Positions 8,081 through 17,837 of a stretch of DNA of 64,000 nucleotides are shown piece by piece. Positions within the stretch are counted from its first letter, which is position 1, and each line of letters opens with the position of its first letter. The position numbers were made by a program, and so were the translations under genes. The stretch spans positions 234,592 through 298,591 of the forward strand of contig JAFABI010000065.1 in NCBI GenBank assembly GCA_023426125.1, read 5' to 3'. The DNA is from Bacillota bacterium. GTDB taxonomy: Bacteria; Bacillota; Clostridia; Acetivibrionales; DTU013. The notes beneath the pieces were generated by a model that did not search any database, was not told the DNA's origin, and was given only the letters and a program-made list of their open reading frames with translations.

Positions 8081-9805
8081 ATGAAGGCTTCAATCAAAAT
8101 AGCCATGCTTGGCAACTGTACAACCGAATATGTCGGCAAGGGATTGCAGGAGGCAGCTTCCATGCATGACATCACGGCGGAAGTATACAATGCTCCTTAC
8201 AACCAGTATGTCCAGGAAATCCTCAAATCTGACAGCGGCTTGTACCGGAGCGCCCCCGAACTGATCATCCTATGGCTCGAAGGAAGGATATTATTTCCCC
8301 AATGGTATGATCTCAATTTATTGGTGGAAGGAAAAGAAAAAAAGATCCAATTTGTCAATAGCATGCTGGAGTCTGTCGTCTCACTGGTGGAGGCGATCCG
8401 CAGCAAGTGCGGCGCGAAGATATTGGTGCACAATTTCAAGCTTCCGTGCTTTTCGCCCTTAGGCATACTGGATAATAAGTTCCGTCCCGGCTTGAAGGCT
8501 ATGATTGCAATGCTGAATACATTGCTTGAAGAATGGGCACAGGACAAGGACAGTATCTTTATCTTTGACTATAATAGCACCTGTGCCCGATTTGGACTGG
8601 ATAAAGCCATGGATAAAAAAATCTATTATGCGACAAAATCTCCTGTTTCCTTCCCCTTTATACGGCTTATCACAGCTGAATACATGAGGTATATCCTGCC
8701 CATAAAATCAAAAAATAAAAAATGCCTGGTGCTGGACCTGGATAATACGCTCTGGGGAGGCATCGCCGGAGAAGACGGATTGCAGGACGTAGTTCTCGAC
8801 ATTACAGGCCCCGGCAGGGCTTACTACGATTTCCAGCAAAGCATCCTCAATTTGTACGCCAAAGGGATTCTGCTGGCTGTCAACAGCAAAAATAATCCGG
8901 AAGACGCCCTGGAAATTATGGAGAAACATCCCCACATGCTGCTCCGGAAAAAGTATTTCTCGGTTCTCAAAATAAACTGGAACAACAAGGCTGCCAATTT
9001 AAACGAGATCGCGGGAGAGCTGGGCATTGGAATCGACAGCCTTGTATTTATCGACGACAACCCTGTAGAAAGAGAATTTGTCAAGGCAATGCTGCCGGAA
9101 GTCACGGTGGTGGAAATGCCGGAAGATACGGCCAGATACTCCGAAGTCCTTGAAAAGCTGCCTGAATTTGAGCTATTGTCCATCACGGAGGATGACTTAA
9201 GAAGAAATGAAATGTACAAAGCAAATATTGAAAGGCAGGAAACATTAAAAAGCCTCAATTCCATGGAGGAATTCCTGTCGAGTCTCGGGCTGGAAATCTC
9301 GGTGGAGGCGGCAAATTCCTTTACAATACCACGCATTTCGCAGCTGTCCCTGAAAACCAACCAATTCAATATGACGACAAAGCGGTACCAGACGGAAGAT
9401 ATTGAAAGAATGGCTGCATCGGAAGAATATATGGTCATGTCGTGCTCGGTAAGAGATAAATTCGGTGATAACGGTATATCCGGAATCTGCATTGCAAAAC
9501 TGCAAAGCGCGGAAGCCTCCATTGATACATTTCTGTTGAGCTGCCGGGTCCTCGGCCTGGGAATCGAATACGCATTCCTGAGTGCAATTGTCGAAAACCT
9601 TCATGCAAAAGGCGTAACCACAATCCATGCCCGGTATGTCAAGACGCCCAAAAATTCTGCGAATGAAGGTTTTTACCGTAATGCGGGCTTTTTGGCAGAT
9701 TCGGCGGAGCTTACGGCAACCTCCTATGTATTGAAGCCGGGGAAAAGCGTAAAGCGGCATGATTCTATCAAAATAGTGAAAAAACAGGAGGATAGGAATT
9801 TATGA
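8081..9805 (+). CDS. FkbH-like HAD-IIIC family protein
   Basis: 574 residues, the standard FkbH-like length. The N-terminal third resembles the SGNH-like domain. The HAD domain follows with LDLDNTLWGG (nucleophile and second Asp), a Ser/Asn region and FIDDNP. The C-terminal third is GNAT-like. FkbH enzymes take a phosphoglyceryl unit from 1,3-bisphosphoglycerate to an ACP, and relatives load other phospho-acids. The next gene, overlapping by four bases, encodes an ACP, which fits this role. AAGGAA precedes ATG 8081. In this setting it probably makes an acyl group for a glycan rather than a polyketide; no PKS is present. Confidence 0.88.
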   Translation: MKASIKIAMLGNCTTEYVGKGLQEAASMHDITAEVYNAPYNQYVQEILKSDSGLYRSAPELIILWLEGRILFPQWYDLNLLVEGKEKKIQFVNSMLESVVSLVEAIRSKCGAKILVHNFKLPCFSPLGILDNKFRPGLKAMIAMLNTLLEEWAQDKDSIFIFDYNSTCARFGLDKAMDKKIYYATKSPVSFPFIRLITAEYMRYILPIKSKNKKCLVLDLDNTLWGGIAGEDGLQDVVLDITGPGRAYYDFQQSILNLYAKGILLAVNSKNNPEDALEIMEKHPHMLLRKKYFSVLKINWNNKAANLNEIAGELGIGIDSLVFIDDNPVEREFVKAMLPEVTVVEMPEDTARYSEVLEKLPEFELLSITEDDLRRNEMYKANIERQETLKSLNSMEEFLSSLGLEISVEAANSFTIPRISQLSLKTNQFNMTTKRYQTEDIERMAASEEYMVMSCSVRDKFGDNGISGICIAKLQSAEASIDTFLLSCRVLGLGIEYAFLSAIVENLHAKGVTTIHARYVKTPKNSANEGFYRNAGFLADSAELTATSYVLKPGKSVKRHDSIKIVKKQEDRNL

Positions 9806-10041
9806 ATGAATATTTTTTAGGCGTGGTGTCTGAGGTCTTGAAAATAAACCCCAGGCGTCTCACTCCGGAGTCTACTGCCGAATCCGTGCCTGAATGGGAT
9901 TCCCTTAGCCATTGGACGGTCATAGGGAGACTTGAAGAAGTATATGGAATCGAATTTACCCTGGATGAGGCAACGGAATTCAAAAACCTGGGGGATATCT
10001 ATCATACGCTGCAGCAGAAGCTGAAAGATAAAAAAATGTAG
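9802..10041 (+). CDS. Acyl carrier protein
   Basis: 79 residues. The phosphopantetheine site is the Ser of WDSLSHW, followed by helix III residues EEVYGIEFTLDEATEF, all typical of discrete type II ACPs. The start overlaps the FkbH stop (ATGA-type overlap), so the two are translationally coupled and the ACP is the likely acceptor for the FkbH-loaded unit. The set ends here, before a hairpin at 10092-10116. Confidence 0.9.
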   Translation: MNEYFLGVVSEVLKINPRRLTPESTAESVPEWDSLSHWTVIGRLEEVYGIEFTLDEATEFKNLGDIYHTLQQKLKDKKM

Positions 10042-10091
10042 AGGCGCGTGTACGTCCGGTCCAGGGAGACATACTTTTCATATCGAGTCAA

Positions 10092-10116
10092 CGGGGACGG
10101 TTTGAAACCGTCCCCG
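10092..10116. terminator. Perfect GACGGTTT hairpin (REP-like or terminator)
   Basis: CGGGGACGGTTT at 10092-10103 and AAACCGTCCCCG at 10105-10116 form a 12-base perfect stem around one base. It lies between convergent genes (ACP and a glycosyltransferase). The arm sequence recurs in variant form at 41068-41115 and 63776-63832, which argues for a REP-like element that may also terminate transcription. Confidence 0.6.
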
Positions 10117-10125
10117 TATCCTTTA

Positions 10126-11043
10126 TCAATTCCCGTTTTCAATATAATAGCTCATGTTCTCCGATGCCCATACCCCGTTATATGCATGACCTTGCATGGA
10201 TTTCGGATCATAGATCGACGCACAGTAGGGGGTTCTCTTTCCCTCCTTGAGCTCTTTAAAGAACTCCAGGTATTTCCACTTGAATTTTCTCACAAACGGC
10301 TCATTCTTATAGGTCTTGTTGCGAATTGTAAAGCAAGTAATGTCCTGCTTGTTAAGTTTGCAGTATTGTCTGGCGCTACAAGACTCGCAGCCGATCATCT
10401 GGGTCATATCGATATCAATCAGGGGGGTTCTGTTCGCGTCGCTCATATAGCCTACTTTAAAGTTGGTAAAGTTCATGATCCTGGGGGTCAGCTCGGCGTC
10501 GCCCCAGCAGGTTTCTTCACTCCAGTAGCCTGTTTTCTCAATCAATTCAGGTCTCATGGCCATACAGCATCCGTGCACAAAGTCCAGGATCACATCGACA
10601 TGACCATTTTTAAGCTCGAGATAGGTTACTCCGTTCTTTGATTTTGGAATGACTTCCGGGTATATCGGGATATAGGGGGGTGTTCTCTGAACACCTAACA
10701 AACCAACCTCAGGAAAAGTATTAAATACCTTCATAAACCTGGAGATCCAATCCTTCGTTTTGACGACGACATCACAGTCTACCGAAAAAAAGTACTGATC
10801 CGGCCTTCTCTTTGCAAGATTGAAATTCAGAGTGGGAATAGGCCCTACATTGATCGGAAGGCGGGTCTTGGACTTAATCCGCGGATCTGTCACAGACTGA
10901 ATATAATCCCAGGTATTATCCTTTGAATTGCTGTCAATGATGTGCATTTCAAAATCTTCAGAAGTATCAAGTATTGATTTTAAGCTTCTTGCAGTTAAAC
11001 CCAGCCGATTGAACGTGATGTAGTTTAAAAATGGAGGTGTCAT
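10126..11043 (-). CDS. GT2-type glycosyltransferase with C-terminal Cys cluster (paralogue 1)
   Basis: 305 residues, GT-A fold family 2. The N-terminal nucleotide-sugar region has NRLGLTARSL and HIIDSNSKDNTWDY, and the SVDCDV segment stands where the DxD metal motif is expected. Residues about 225-260 hold a Cys cluster (CESCSARQYC...TCF) seen in three more paralogues at 35797, 36791 and 37797. Sugar donor and acceptor are unknown. An upstream sigma-K-like promoter at 11099-11125 suggests mother-cell expression, so it probably adds a sugar to a spore-surface glycan. AAAGGATT precedes ATG 11043. Confidence 0.82.
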   Translation of the reverse strand: MTPPFLNYITFNRLGLTARSLKSILDTSEDFEMHIIDSNSKDNTWDYIQSVTDPRIKSKTRLPINVGPIPTLNFNLAKRRPDQYFFSVDCDVVVKTKDWISRFMKVFNTFPEVGLLGVQRTPPYIPIYPEVIPKSKNGVTYLELKNGHVDVILDFVHGCCMAMRPELIEKTGYWSEETCWGDAELTPRIMNFTNFKVGYMSDANRTPLIDIDMTQMIGCESCSARQYCKLNKQDITCFTIRNKTYKNEPFVRKFKWKYLEFFKELKEGKRTPYCASIYDPKSMQGHAYNGVWASENMSYYIENGN

Positions 11044-11098
11044 AGAATCAATCCTTTCAAATTTTCAATATGTTATGGTAATTAAGTTGCTTTATTTG

Positions 11099-11125
11099 TA
11101 TATTATGTTAACTTTTTGAAAATGT
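11099..11125 (-). promoter_or_regulatory. Sigma-K-like promoter
   Basis: On the minus strand AC, 16 bases, then CATAATATA, an exact match to the Bacillus sigma-K pattern AC-N16-CATANNNTA. It is placed 55 bases before the glycosyltransferase start at 11043. Confidence 0.55.
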
Positions 11126-11133
11126 TACACCTC

Positions 11134-12444
11134 CTATAAAAGTTCGATATTCCTCCTGTCTTTTACGTCTTTCATAGCATTCTTGGTATCAAATACAAAG
11201 GCGGCATGCTTTTGAATAAAATCATAGTCATACTTGCCGTGCATTGTAGCTATAACGACTAAATCCGACCGGTTCAAAGCTTCCTTTGTCAATTCCGTGC
11301 TTTTATATTCCCTGTCTCTATATTTAAAACCGGGGATATAAGGGTCATTATACCGGACAACCGCCCCCTCCTTCTCGAAGTTTTCAATCACCTTCAGGGC
11401 GGGGCTTTCCCGGTAATCATCGATATCCTGCTTGTAAGCAACCCCGAGAATGAATATTTCGGAACCACTCATGGGTTTTTTAAACCTGTTGAGGATTCGG
11501 TAAGCCCTTTCAACAACATATTGTGGCATATACTGGTTGATCTCCCCGGATATCTCGATCAACCGGGTATGGTAATCATATTCCCTCGCCTTCCAGGTAA
11601 GATAAAAAGGGTCCAGCGGGATGCAATGCCCGCCGACGCCGGGACCGGGGTAAAAAGCCTGGAAACCGTATGGTTTCGTCTTTGCGGCTTCGATAACCTC
11701 CCAAACGTCTATTCCCATCCTGCTGCAAATAATGGCCATTTCATTGGCAAGGGCTATGTTGATATTCCTATAAATATTCTCCAGGAGCTTTTCCATTTCA
11801 GCAACAGCCGGGCAGGATACTTCAAAGACCTCGCTTTCAAGAACATTACGGTACAATGCGGAAGCCAGCTCGGTACTGTCCCGGCCGATCCCCCCTACCA
11901 CCTTCGGTGTGTTTTTTGTTTTGAAGGCGGAATTCCCGGGGTCGACCCTTTCCGGCGAGAAAGCCAGGAAAAAGTCTTTTCCGCATACCAGGCCTGATCT
12001 TTTTTCAAGGACAGGCTTTAACAGTTCTTCTGTAGTCCCGGGATATGTCGTACTTTCAAGTACTATAAGCATGTCTTTATGAAGGTATCCCGCAATCTTA
12101 TGAGCCGCGTCCTTTACATAGCTGATGTCGGGCTGTTTGTTTACATCCAGGGGGGTAGGCACGCAAATGGCGATACAGTCTGTATCCTTTATAAAACCGA
12201 AGTCGGAAGTAGCTTTCAGCTTCCCGTTTTTTACAACTTCGCTCAGGTCGACGTCGATGACGTCTCCGATATAATTCTTTCCTTCGTTTACCATGCCAAC
12301 CTTGCTGTCCTGAATATCAAAACCCGTAACCCGGTACCCTGCCTTAGCCTTCTCTACAGCGAGGGGAAGCCCCACATAGCCAAGGCCGATGACGCCGATT
12401 CTCGCCGTCTTGTTCCTGATCTTTTCAAGAAGCTCTGTTTTCAT
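11134..12444 (-). CDS. wbpA: UDP-N-acetylglucosamine 6-dehydrogenase (WbpA type)
   Basis: 436 residues of the UDP-glucose/GDP-mannose dehydrogenase family. It has an N-terminal Rossmann domain (GVIGLGYVGLPLAV), a central helical domain, and the catalytic Cys in GPGVGGHCIPLDPFY. The family oxidises C6 of a UDP-sugar to a uronic acid with 2 NAD+. The neighbour at 12481 is a WbpB-like oxidoreductase, and WbpD and WbpE genes lie at 25792 and 26403. So UDP-GlcNAc is the likely substrate, on the route to UDP-2,3-diacetamido-2,3-dideoxyglucuronate. A UDP-ManNAc dehydrogenase is the main alternative. GGGAG precedes the ATG. Confidence 0.85.
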   Translation of the reverse strand: MKTELLEKIRNKTARIGVIGLGYVGLPLAVEKAKAGYRVTGFDIQDSKVGMVNEGKNYIGDVIDVDLSEVVKNGKLKATSDFGFIKDTDCIAICVPTPLDVNKQPDISYVKDAAHKIAGYLHKDMLIVLESTTYPGTTEELLKPVLEKRSGLVCGKDFFLAFSPERVDPGNSAFKTKNTPKVVGGIGRDSTELASALYRNVLESEVFEVSCPAVAEMEKLLENIYRNINIALANEMAIICSRMGIDVWEVIEAAKTKPYGFQAFYPGPGVGGHCIPLDPFYLTWKAREYDYHTRLIEISGEINQYMPQYVVERAYRILNRFKKPMSGSEIFILGVAYKQDIDDYRESPALKVIENFEKEGAVVRYNDPYIPGFKYRDREYKSTELTKEALNRSDLVVIATMHGKYDYDFIQKHAAFVFDTKNAMKDVKDRRNIELL

Positions 12445-12480
12445 TTATACTCCCACTTTCTCTTTCGGGCACTTAAAAAT

Positions 12481-13560
12481 TTAGTATTCCTGCGGCTCAA
12501 AGGGAAGGTGTATGGTTTTCCCTGTACGTGCAGACTCATAAATACCCATGACCAGCTCCAATGACTTTCTCCCTTCCCTGCCGTCGGTATATGGTTCTGC
12601 ATTTCCCTTGAGCACTTCCAATACATTTTTGTAATACTCCGTATGCCCAAAGCTGTTAATATCATAAAGGGATAAAGCTACAAGCTTATCCTCCTCCTTC
12701 TTCTCTTCAAACTCCCAGGTCTCTATCCTGTTTATGGCCGGCCCTCCGATTTTCACGGTACCCTTTTCTCCTATAACGGTGATACTGCCTTCAAGGTTTC
12801 TTGGATAGGCAAGCATGGTAACATTGATATTTCCGATAGCTCCGTTTCCAAACTTGATCACGGCGGAGCCGGTGTCTTCCGTTTCAATACTTCTTGCAAG
12901 TGTCCCTGTCATTGCAGTTACACTCTCCACAGGTCCGCCAAGCCACTGCAGGGTATCCGCATAATGGCACGCCTGGTTGCTGAAAGCGCCCCCGTCAAAC
13001 TCCCGTGTCCCCCGCCATTTAGCCTCGTCATAATAGCTTTGCGGCCGTGCCCACAGTACATTGGACAGGAGCATGTAGATTTTTCCAAAGCGCCCCTGGT
13101 CTACCGCTTTTTTCAACAATTGCATTGCTGCATTAAGCCTGTTTTGCTTGACAATAAAAAGTTTTACTCCTGCCCTGTCACATTCTTTTATCAAATCGTC
13201 AGCCGCTTTAAGACTTGTAGCCATAGGCTTTTCCGATAGTACGTTGATATGCCTTTGGGCGGCTTTGATTCCGTGGACCGGATGCAAACCGCTGAGTGTA
13301 CAGACAGATAGGACATCAATTTTTTCGGTATCAAGCATTTCATCTAAATCAACATATACCCTGGGCTCGTTTATTTTCTGTCTTATACCTTTTTCGGCTA
13401 AAAGGCCTATATATACGGAAGCTTTGGCAGCTGCTCTTTCTTCCATAACATCGCACGCACAAACGAATTCGGCTTCTTTGTATAAATTTGCGATTGCTTC
13501 GATATGTTTCAGCGCTATCCTTCCACATCCTGCCAAGCCGAATCTTATTTTCCGGTTCAC
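12481..13560 (-). CDS. wbpB: Gfo/Idh/MocA oxidoreductase, WbpB-like
   Basis: 359 residues. The N-terminal NAD-binding domain starts with GLAGCGRIALKH, followed by SEKPMATS, the conserved EKP motif of the family, and the C-terminal beta-sheet domain. WbpB-type enzymes oxidise C3 of UDP-GlcNAcA so that WbpE can transaminate it. Adjacent wbpA and the presence of wbpD and wbpE support this over other sugar dehydrogenations. The start is GTG 13560 with GGAGAGG about ten bases upstream. A CATAATATA box with AC 17 bases further up (13605-13632) suggests a sigma-K-type promoter. Confidence 0.83.
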   Translation of the reverse strand: MNRKIRFGLAGCGRIALKHIEAIANLYKEAEFVCACDVMEERAAAKASVYIGLLAEKGIRQKINEPRVYVDLDEMLDTEKIDVLSVCTLSGLHPVHGIKAAQRHINVLSEKPMATSLKAADDLIKECDRAGVKLFIVKQNRLNAAMQLLKKAVDQGRFGKIYMLLSNVLWARPQSYYDEAKWRGTREFDGGAFSNQACHYADTLQWLGGPVESVTAMTGTLARSIETEDTGSAVIKFGNGAIGNINVTMLAYPRNLEGSITVIGEKGTVKIGGPAINRIETWEFEEKKEEDKLVALSLYDINSFGHTEYYKNVLEVLKGNAEPYTDGREGRKSLELVMGIYESARTGKTIHLPFEPQEY

Positions 13561-13604
13561 TGCTGCTGCACCTCTCCTTTAGATAAGGTTTATAGCCAAT
13601 ACTT

Positions 13605-13632
13605 TATATTATGTAAATTAGAACAAAGGGGT
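13605..13632 (-). promoter_or_regulatory. Sigma-K-like promoter
   Basis: Minus-strand CATAATATA (13605-13613) with AC 17 bases upstream, ahead of the wbpB-wbpA unit. The fit is good, but the box alone is short and AT-rich. Confidence 0.45.
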
Positions 13633-13675
13633 TACACATTAAGAAAATATAAAACTTTGCAGGTTATAACAGTGC

Positions 13676-15034
13676 TTAAAAATCATCATCGGAGCCGGGG
13701 ATGTCATCTTCCTTGAGATCATCCTCGACCTGGACCTGGATGATGACCAGATCGGTTTTGCCGGGATTCTCAAGCCGTTGCGGCTCACCCCTGGCGATAT
13801 GGAACGATTCGCCGGCCCTTACAGTGATCTCTTGATCATTCACCGTAACCTTCGCCGTCCCGTTCACTACCGTCCAATGCCCGGTTCCACGGCAGTGTTT
13901 TTGCAAAGACAACTTTTTTTCCGGTTTTACCATGATCTTTTGGATCTTATAACAATATCCCTGTTCAAGTACCGTGTAATCTCCCCATGGTTTATACACT
14001 GTAGCGTGAACGTTGGTTATATCTTCTTTCACCCTCTCAAGATCACACAACAAATTTTTCACCTTGGCTGATGAACCTTTTTTGCTGATGAACAAGGCAT
14101 CCGCCGTATCTACGATGATCATCCCATCGACATCCACCGTGCCGACCACCCTGCCATGGGAAATGATTAAATTGTTATGGGAATTCAGGCAAACAACCTT
14201 GTCACTTTTTACATTTCCCTCTTCATCTTTCACATAGCTGCTATATAGCGCCTCAAGATTCCCCAGATCCGACCATGCCATATTTGCAGGCAGCACCTTT
14301 ATTTTCCTGCTCTTTTCCATAACGGCATAGTCAATGCTGTCGCTGGGAATTGCTTTCATATCTTCAATATCAATTTCAACCGTACTGCCTTTTAACGCAT
14401 TCTCATAAGCTGCTTTGCTGTATTTAAGAATCTCCGGAGAGTATTTTTCCACTTCCTCCAGATAGATGCCGGCTTTAAAGACGAACACACCGCTATTCCA
14501 GAAATAATTCCCCTTCTCAAGATACTTTTTGGCTGTTTCCAGGTCCGGCTTCTCTTTGAACGACAGTACGTCATCCCCTTCCGCTTCTATATACCCGTAA
14601 CTGGTTTCAGGATATTCGGGTTGAACCCCCAAAGTTACCAAATAGCCCTCACAAGCCAATTTTTCCGCGTCTTTTACCAACTTCCCATAGGCGTCGTTAT
14701 TTTTTATGGCATGGTCCGAGGGCGTCACTAAAACAACGTCTTCACAGTCCAAACCAAGGCATGCCAGTGTAATGGCAGGAGCAGTGTTCCTGGCCACTGG
14801 TTCAAGTATATAGGCCGCATCTGCATGGGAGCTTTCCATCTGGTTCTTCGCAAGAAAAAACTGTTCCTTGTTTGTCACGATAATGATCCTGTCGCAAAGG
14901 GATGTATTTCTGGCAATCGTCTGTTCAAACAAAGACCTGTCTTCGATCAAATGGCAAAACTGCTTGGGGTACAATTTTCTTGAAACCGGCCAAAGCCGGG
15001 TCCCATTCCCCCCACACAACACAATGTTGACCAT
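13676..15034 (-). CDS. manC: Mannose-1-phosphate guanylyltransferase (with C-terminal cupin domain)
   Basis: 452 residues. The N-terminal nucleotidyltransferase domain carries GGNGTRLWPVSR and the FKEKPD motif. The C-terminal cupin-like domain (PWGDYTVLEQG to the end) fits the phosphomannose isomerase-type half of ManC/AlgA proteins. It forms GDP-mannose from Man-1-P and GTP, the substrate for Gmd at 20388 and perhaps for the Gmd-like protein at 18330. The tail ends in an acidic DDIPGSDDDF. It sits between wbpB and a fused transferase in one leftward run; GAGGCG precedes the ATG. Confidence 0.93.
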   Translation of the reverse strand: MVNIVLCGGNGTRLWPVSRKLYPKQFCHLIEDRSLFEQTIARNTSLCDRIIIVTNKEQFFLAKNQMESSHADAAYILEPVARNTAPAITLACLGLDCEDVVLVTPSDHAIKNNDAYGKLVKDAEKLACEGYLVTLGVQPEYPETSYGYIEAEGDDVLSFKEKPDLETAKKYLEKGNYFWNSGVFVFKAGIYLEEVEKYSPEILKYSKAAYENALKGSTVEIDIEDMKAIPSDSIDYAVMEKSRKIKVLPANMAWSDLGNLEALYSSYVKDEEGNVKSDKVVCLNSHNNLIISHGRVVGTVDVDGMIIVDTADALFISKKGSSAKVKNLLCDLERVKEDITNVHATVYKPWGDYTVLEQGYCYKIQKIMVKPEKKLSLQKHCRGTGHWTVVNGTAKVTVNDQEITVRAGESFHIARGEPQRLENPGKTDLVIIQVQVEDDLKEDDIPGSDDDF

Positions 15035-15055
15035 GATCCGCGCCTCCCTGGAAAC

Positions 15056-16540
15056 CTACATGCTTTTCTTAAAAACAAGCATCCCGAAGGTATAGCTCAC
15101 CTGCGGGTCAGGAGAATAATATCCGGGTCCGATGACCTTTTCACCAATCGTCCAGTCAACATCTTCCGTGATGTTCAGACCGTGCCGGTTGCAGCAATCG
15201 ATCAGATTTTTTACATCCCCGTCGTCAAGGATCTGCCATTTCACTCCGCATACCTTGATCCTGGTTATAATCCTGGGAACCCAGTAGTCAAAGGTTACAT
15301 ACAGCTTTCCTCCGGGGGTGAGAAGACGTGAAGCCTCCTTTGCAAACATTTCAAAATCAACCTCATGCTCGATTACCGAAAGACAGGTAATGTTGCTGAA
15401 GGAGTGGTCGGGCACCGGAACGTCAAGAAGATCGCCCACAATATACTTTACGCCGGCTGCAGGCACATTGGGTTTCCTCAAGTCGATTCCGACTTTTTCA
15501 CCCGTTAATCTCTTTATTGCCGCATTTTTCAAAATAAAGGAATCGGTACTTCCCATGTCGAGCAGATTTCCGTCGGACAGGTCGGAAATGATGTGCGCGA
15601 TATCCCAGTTTTTGCAGGCGATGCTGTGAGGCACGTATCCATTCCGTTTCAAGTAGTCCGTACATTGGCCGACCTCGGCCCTGGACTTTAAAAACTTGCA
15701 CCTGCCTCCCAGGGCTATGCCGGATAACTCAGGGCTCCCGTCAACCAGTGCCTGCAAAAAGCCTAAAACCCCTGCGATATCCCGGACCTCAACCGGCGGG
15801 TTTCTTTTATCAACCCATATATAAAGCGGCCTTACCATTCCGACATAGCACCGCGGTTTATGCCGGTTGGGTTCGGTAAAGGTTACGGCGTTAACACCCG
15901 ATCCACGTACCAAAAGGCCTTTACAGCGGCTGCTCAGCTCTGACAGCTGAAGCAGGTTTAATTGGCTGCAGTCAATAAGGTTTGCCGCCTTCAACGGCGG
16001 TTCCGCCGAACAATAAAAGACCAATTCCGGAAAAGCTTTTGAAATTTGTTCAAGATAGTTGTTGATGGGGAAATTGTTTTGCGTCGACAAGGCTTTGCCG
16101 TTCTCCACCAGTACACTGTTTTCACTGATTTCAACAGGCAGCTCCTGTTTTGAATAAAACTCAACGGAAGGAGGAAATTCAGCTGCGGGAAGCTGGTATA
16201 AATGATCCAGGCCTTTTTCCTGCATGCTGCGGTTGAAGGTATGCACCATGTTATTATAGGAAAGATGATGCATGCGTAAAATATCCCTGTACAAGCCAAA
16301 CCACAGATTGATGAATACCGCATCCGGGGGACAATTGGGTGTCGGCGCAGCGCCATAATACGGTGTGTTTCCTTCGTAAGTCACGACCGGCAGCCCCATA
16401 TCCTCCCACAAGTATTTGTTTCCTTCCATGCATTCAAGCGTTATTCCAACTTCCGGAAAGCTCTCCCGGACGGTTTTAATCACAGGCCTCGACAGAATTA
16501 CATCCCCTGCATGAGTGCTATTGTGAATAAAAAAGTTCAT
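15056..16540 (-). CDS. Fused GT9-like glycosyltransferase and SAM methyltransferase
   Basis: 494 residues. The first 230 or so begin HNSTHAGDVILSRPVIKTV, which resembles heptosyltransferase (GT9) N-termini, and include a second half with a GxG-like turn (VRGSGVNAVTF). From about residue 320 a class I methyltransferase is visible: NLLDMGSTDSF as motif I, then VGDLLDVPVPDHSF and SVIEHEVD. This suggests one polypeptide that transfers and methylates a sugar. No membrane segment. AAGGAGAACG precedes the ATG. It is part of the leftward glycan operon. Confidence 0.72.
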   Translation of the reverse strand: MNFFIHNSTHAGDVILSRPVIKTVRESFPEVGITLECMEGNKYLWEDMGLPVVTYEGNTPYYGAAPTPNCPPDAVFINLWFGLYRDILRMHHLSYNNMVHTFNRSMQEKGLDHLYQLPAAEFPPSVEFYSKQELPVEISENSVLVENGKALSTQNNFPINNYLEQISKAFPELVFYCSAEPPLKAANLIDCSQLNLLQLSELSSRCKGLLVRGSGVNAVTFTEPNRHKPRCYVGMVRPLYIWVDKRNPPVEVRDIAGVLGFLQALVDGSPELSGIALGGRCKFLKSRAEVGQCTDYLKRNGYVPHSIACKNWDIAHIISDLSDGNLLDMGSTDSFILKNAAIKRLTGEKVGIDLRKPNVPAAGVKYIVGDLLDVPVPDHSFSNITCLSVIEHEVDFEMFAKEASRLLTPGGKLYVTFDYWVPRIITRIKVCGVKWQILDDGDVKNLIDCCNRHGLNITEDVDWTIGEKVIGPGYYSPDPQVSYTFGMLVFKKSM

Positions 16541-16552
16541 TTTTCGTTCTCC

Positions 16553-17815
16553 TTACACTTTGATAATTTCAATGGCAGGAAGAGGGAATATAAAGCCTAC
16601 GCCTTTTTCCAGCATTTCCTTTTCCCTGTCCAGGAACTCCTTGCGGAAATGCCAGGGCAGTACAAGGTAATAATCGGGGTACATCCCCCTGGATTCCTCT
16701 TCACTGATAATGGGGATATCTGTTCCCAGGGTGCGGGCTCCGTATTTGTCCGGGTTACGGTCTGCTGCATAGTCTACAATGCGGTTGTCGATATTGCACC
16801 ACTGCAGCAGGGTATTCCCCTTTGTAGAAGCCCCATAGATATGGATCCGCTTTCCGTCGTTTTTCAACGCCTTAAGCAGGGAACCCAGTTCTTCCCGGTT
16901 GACGTTGATTCTTTCCTGAAAATTTCTGTAAGGCTTGTCAGTATCAAGTTCCAGTTCGAATTCATGCTGTCTCATTTCCTGAATGCTTTGAATAAATCGT
17001 TCGTTTTTATATGCGAAGCACCCTGTATGAGTGGCATAGCACCTTATACTGCCGCCATTTATATCATTATGCGAGACCTTCACCAGCTTGAGTCCCACCT
17101 GTCTTAAGATATGTTCAATGACACTCAGGCTGTAATATTCAAGATGTTCATGGCAAATGGTGTCATAGGAGTTCATTTTAAGCATGGCAGGCATATAGGA
17201 CATCTCGAATACCCACAAACCATCCGCAGCCAGCAGGTTTTTGACTTCACGGGCAAATTTTACGGGCTCTTCCAGATCATAGAACATCGCAATGGAAGTT
17301 ATAATATCAAATTTCCTGTCTTCTGTTTTATTCACCAACTCACTGGAAGGGAAAACATCCTGGATGATGGTATAATTATCACCGGTAATCTCCTGTGAGA
17401 TATCGGACGGGTCAATACCGTATTTTTGCACTTCTCCGGGATAATAGCCCAGCATGGTGCCGTCATTGCAGCCGATATCCAGTACACAGTCCAAAGGTTT
17501 TCCATACAGGGCCGACGCCTCGTCCACGATTCCTTTCAAATGCTGCCTCATGGTATTGTTTGTCCCCGACCGGTACCAATAAGCAGAGTACAAAATCTCC
17601 GGCGGAACCGAGCACTCCATCTGCAAAAGACCGCAGGCTTTTTCATCCCTGCCGGGATCACACCGCACCAGGTTCATTGGAATTTTGCGCATGGGAGGCA
17701 GTTCCTTCCCCACTTTCACAAAAGACCCCTGCAGGTATTGTTCACCTAAGGAAATTACCTTTTTCAGCGAGTGCGACCCGCATACCCTGCAGCTATTGCG
17801 ATATTTTAAATGCAT
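16553..17815 (-). CDS. Sugar C-methyltransferase (NovU/TylCIII type)
   Basis: 420 residues in the three-part plan of deoxysugar C-methyltransferases. There is an N-terminal zinc site (CRVCG ... further Cys), a SAM-binding domain with DIGCNDGTMLGYY, CHEHLEYYS as the catalytic His/Glu region, and a C-terminal Rossmann-like domain (HIYGASTKGNTLL). The known family methylates C3 of dTDP-4-keto-6-deoxy sugars, forming branched sugars; members acting on other nucleotide sugars occur. It starts 13 bases upstream of the fused transferase in one transcription unit. Confidence 0.85.
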   Translation of the reverse strand: MHLKYRNSCRVCGSHSLKKVISLGEQYLQGSFVKVGKELPPMRKIPMNLVRCDPGRDEKACGLLQMECSVPPEILYSAYWYRSGTNNTMRQHLKGIVDEASALYGKPLDCVLDIGCNDGTMLGYYPGEVQKYGIDPSDISQEITGDNYTIIQDVFPSSELVNKTEDRKFDIITSIAMFYDLEEPVKFAREVKNLLAADGLWVFEMSYMPAMLKMNSYDTICHEHLEYYSLSVIEHILRQVGLKLVKVSHNDINGGSIRCYATHTGCFAYKNERFIQSIQEMRQHEFELELDTDKPYRNFQERINVNREELGSLLKALKNDGKRIHIYGASTKGNTLLQWCNIDNRIVDYAADRNPDKYGARTLGTDIPIISEEESRGMYPDYYLVLPWHFRKEFLDREKEMLEKGVGFIFPLPAIEIIKV

Positions 17816-17837
17816 AAGTATTACCCCTCTCGATATA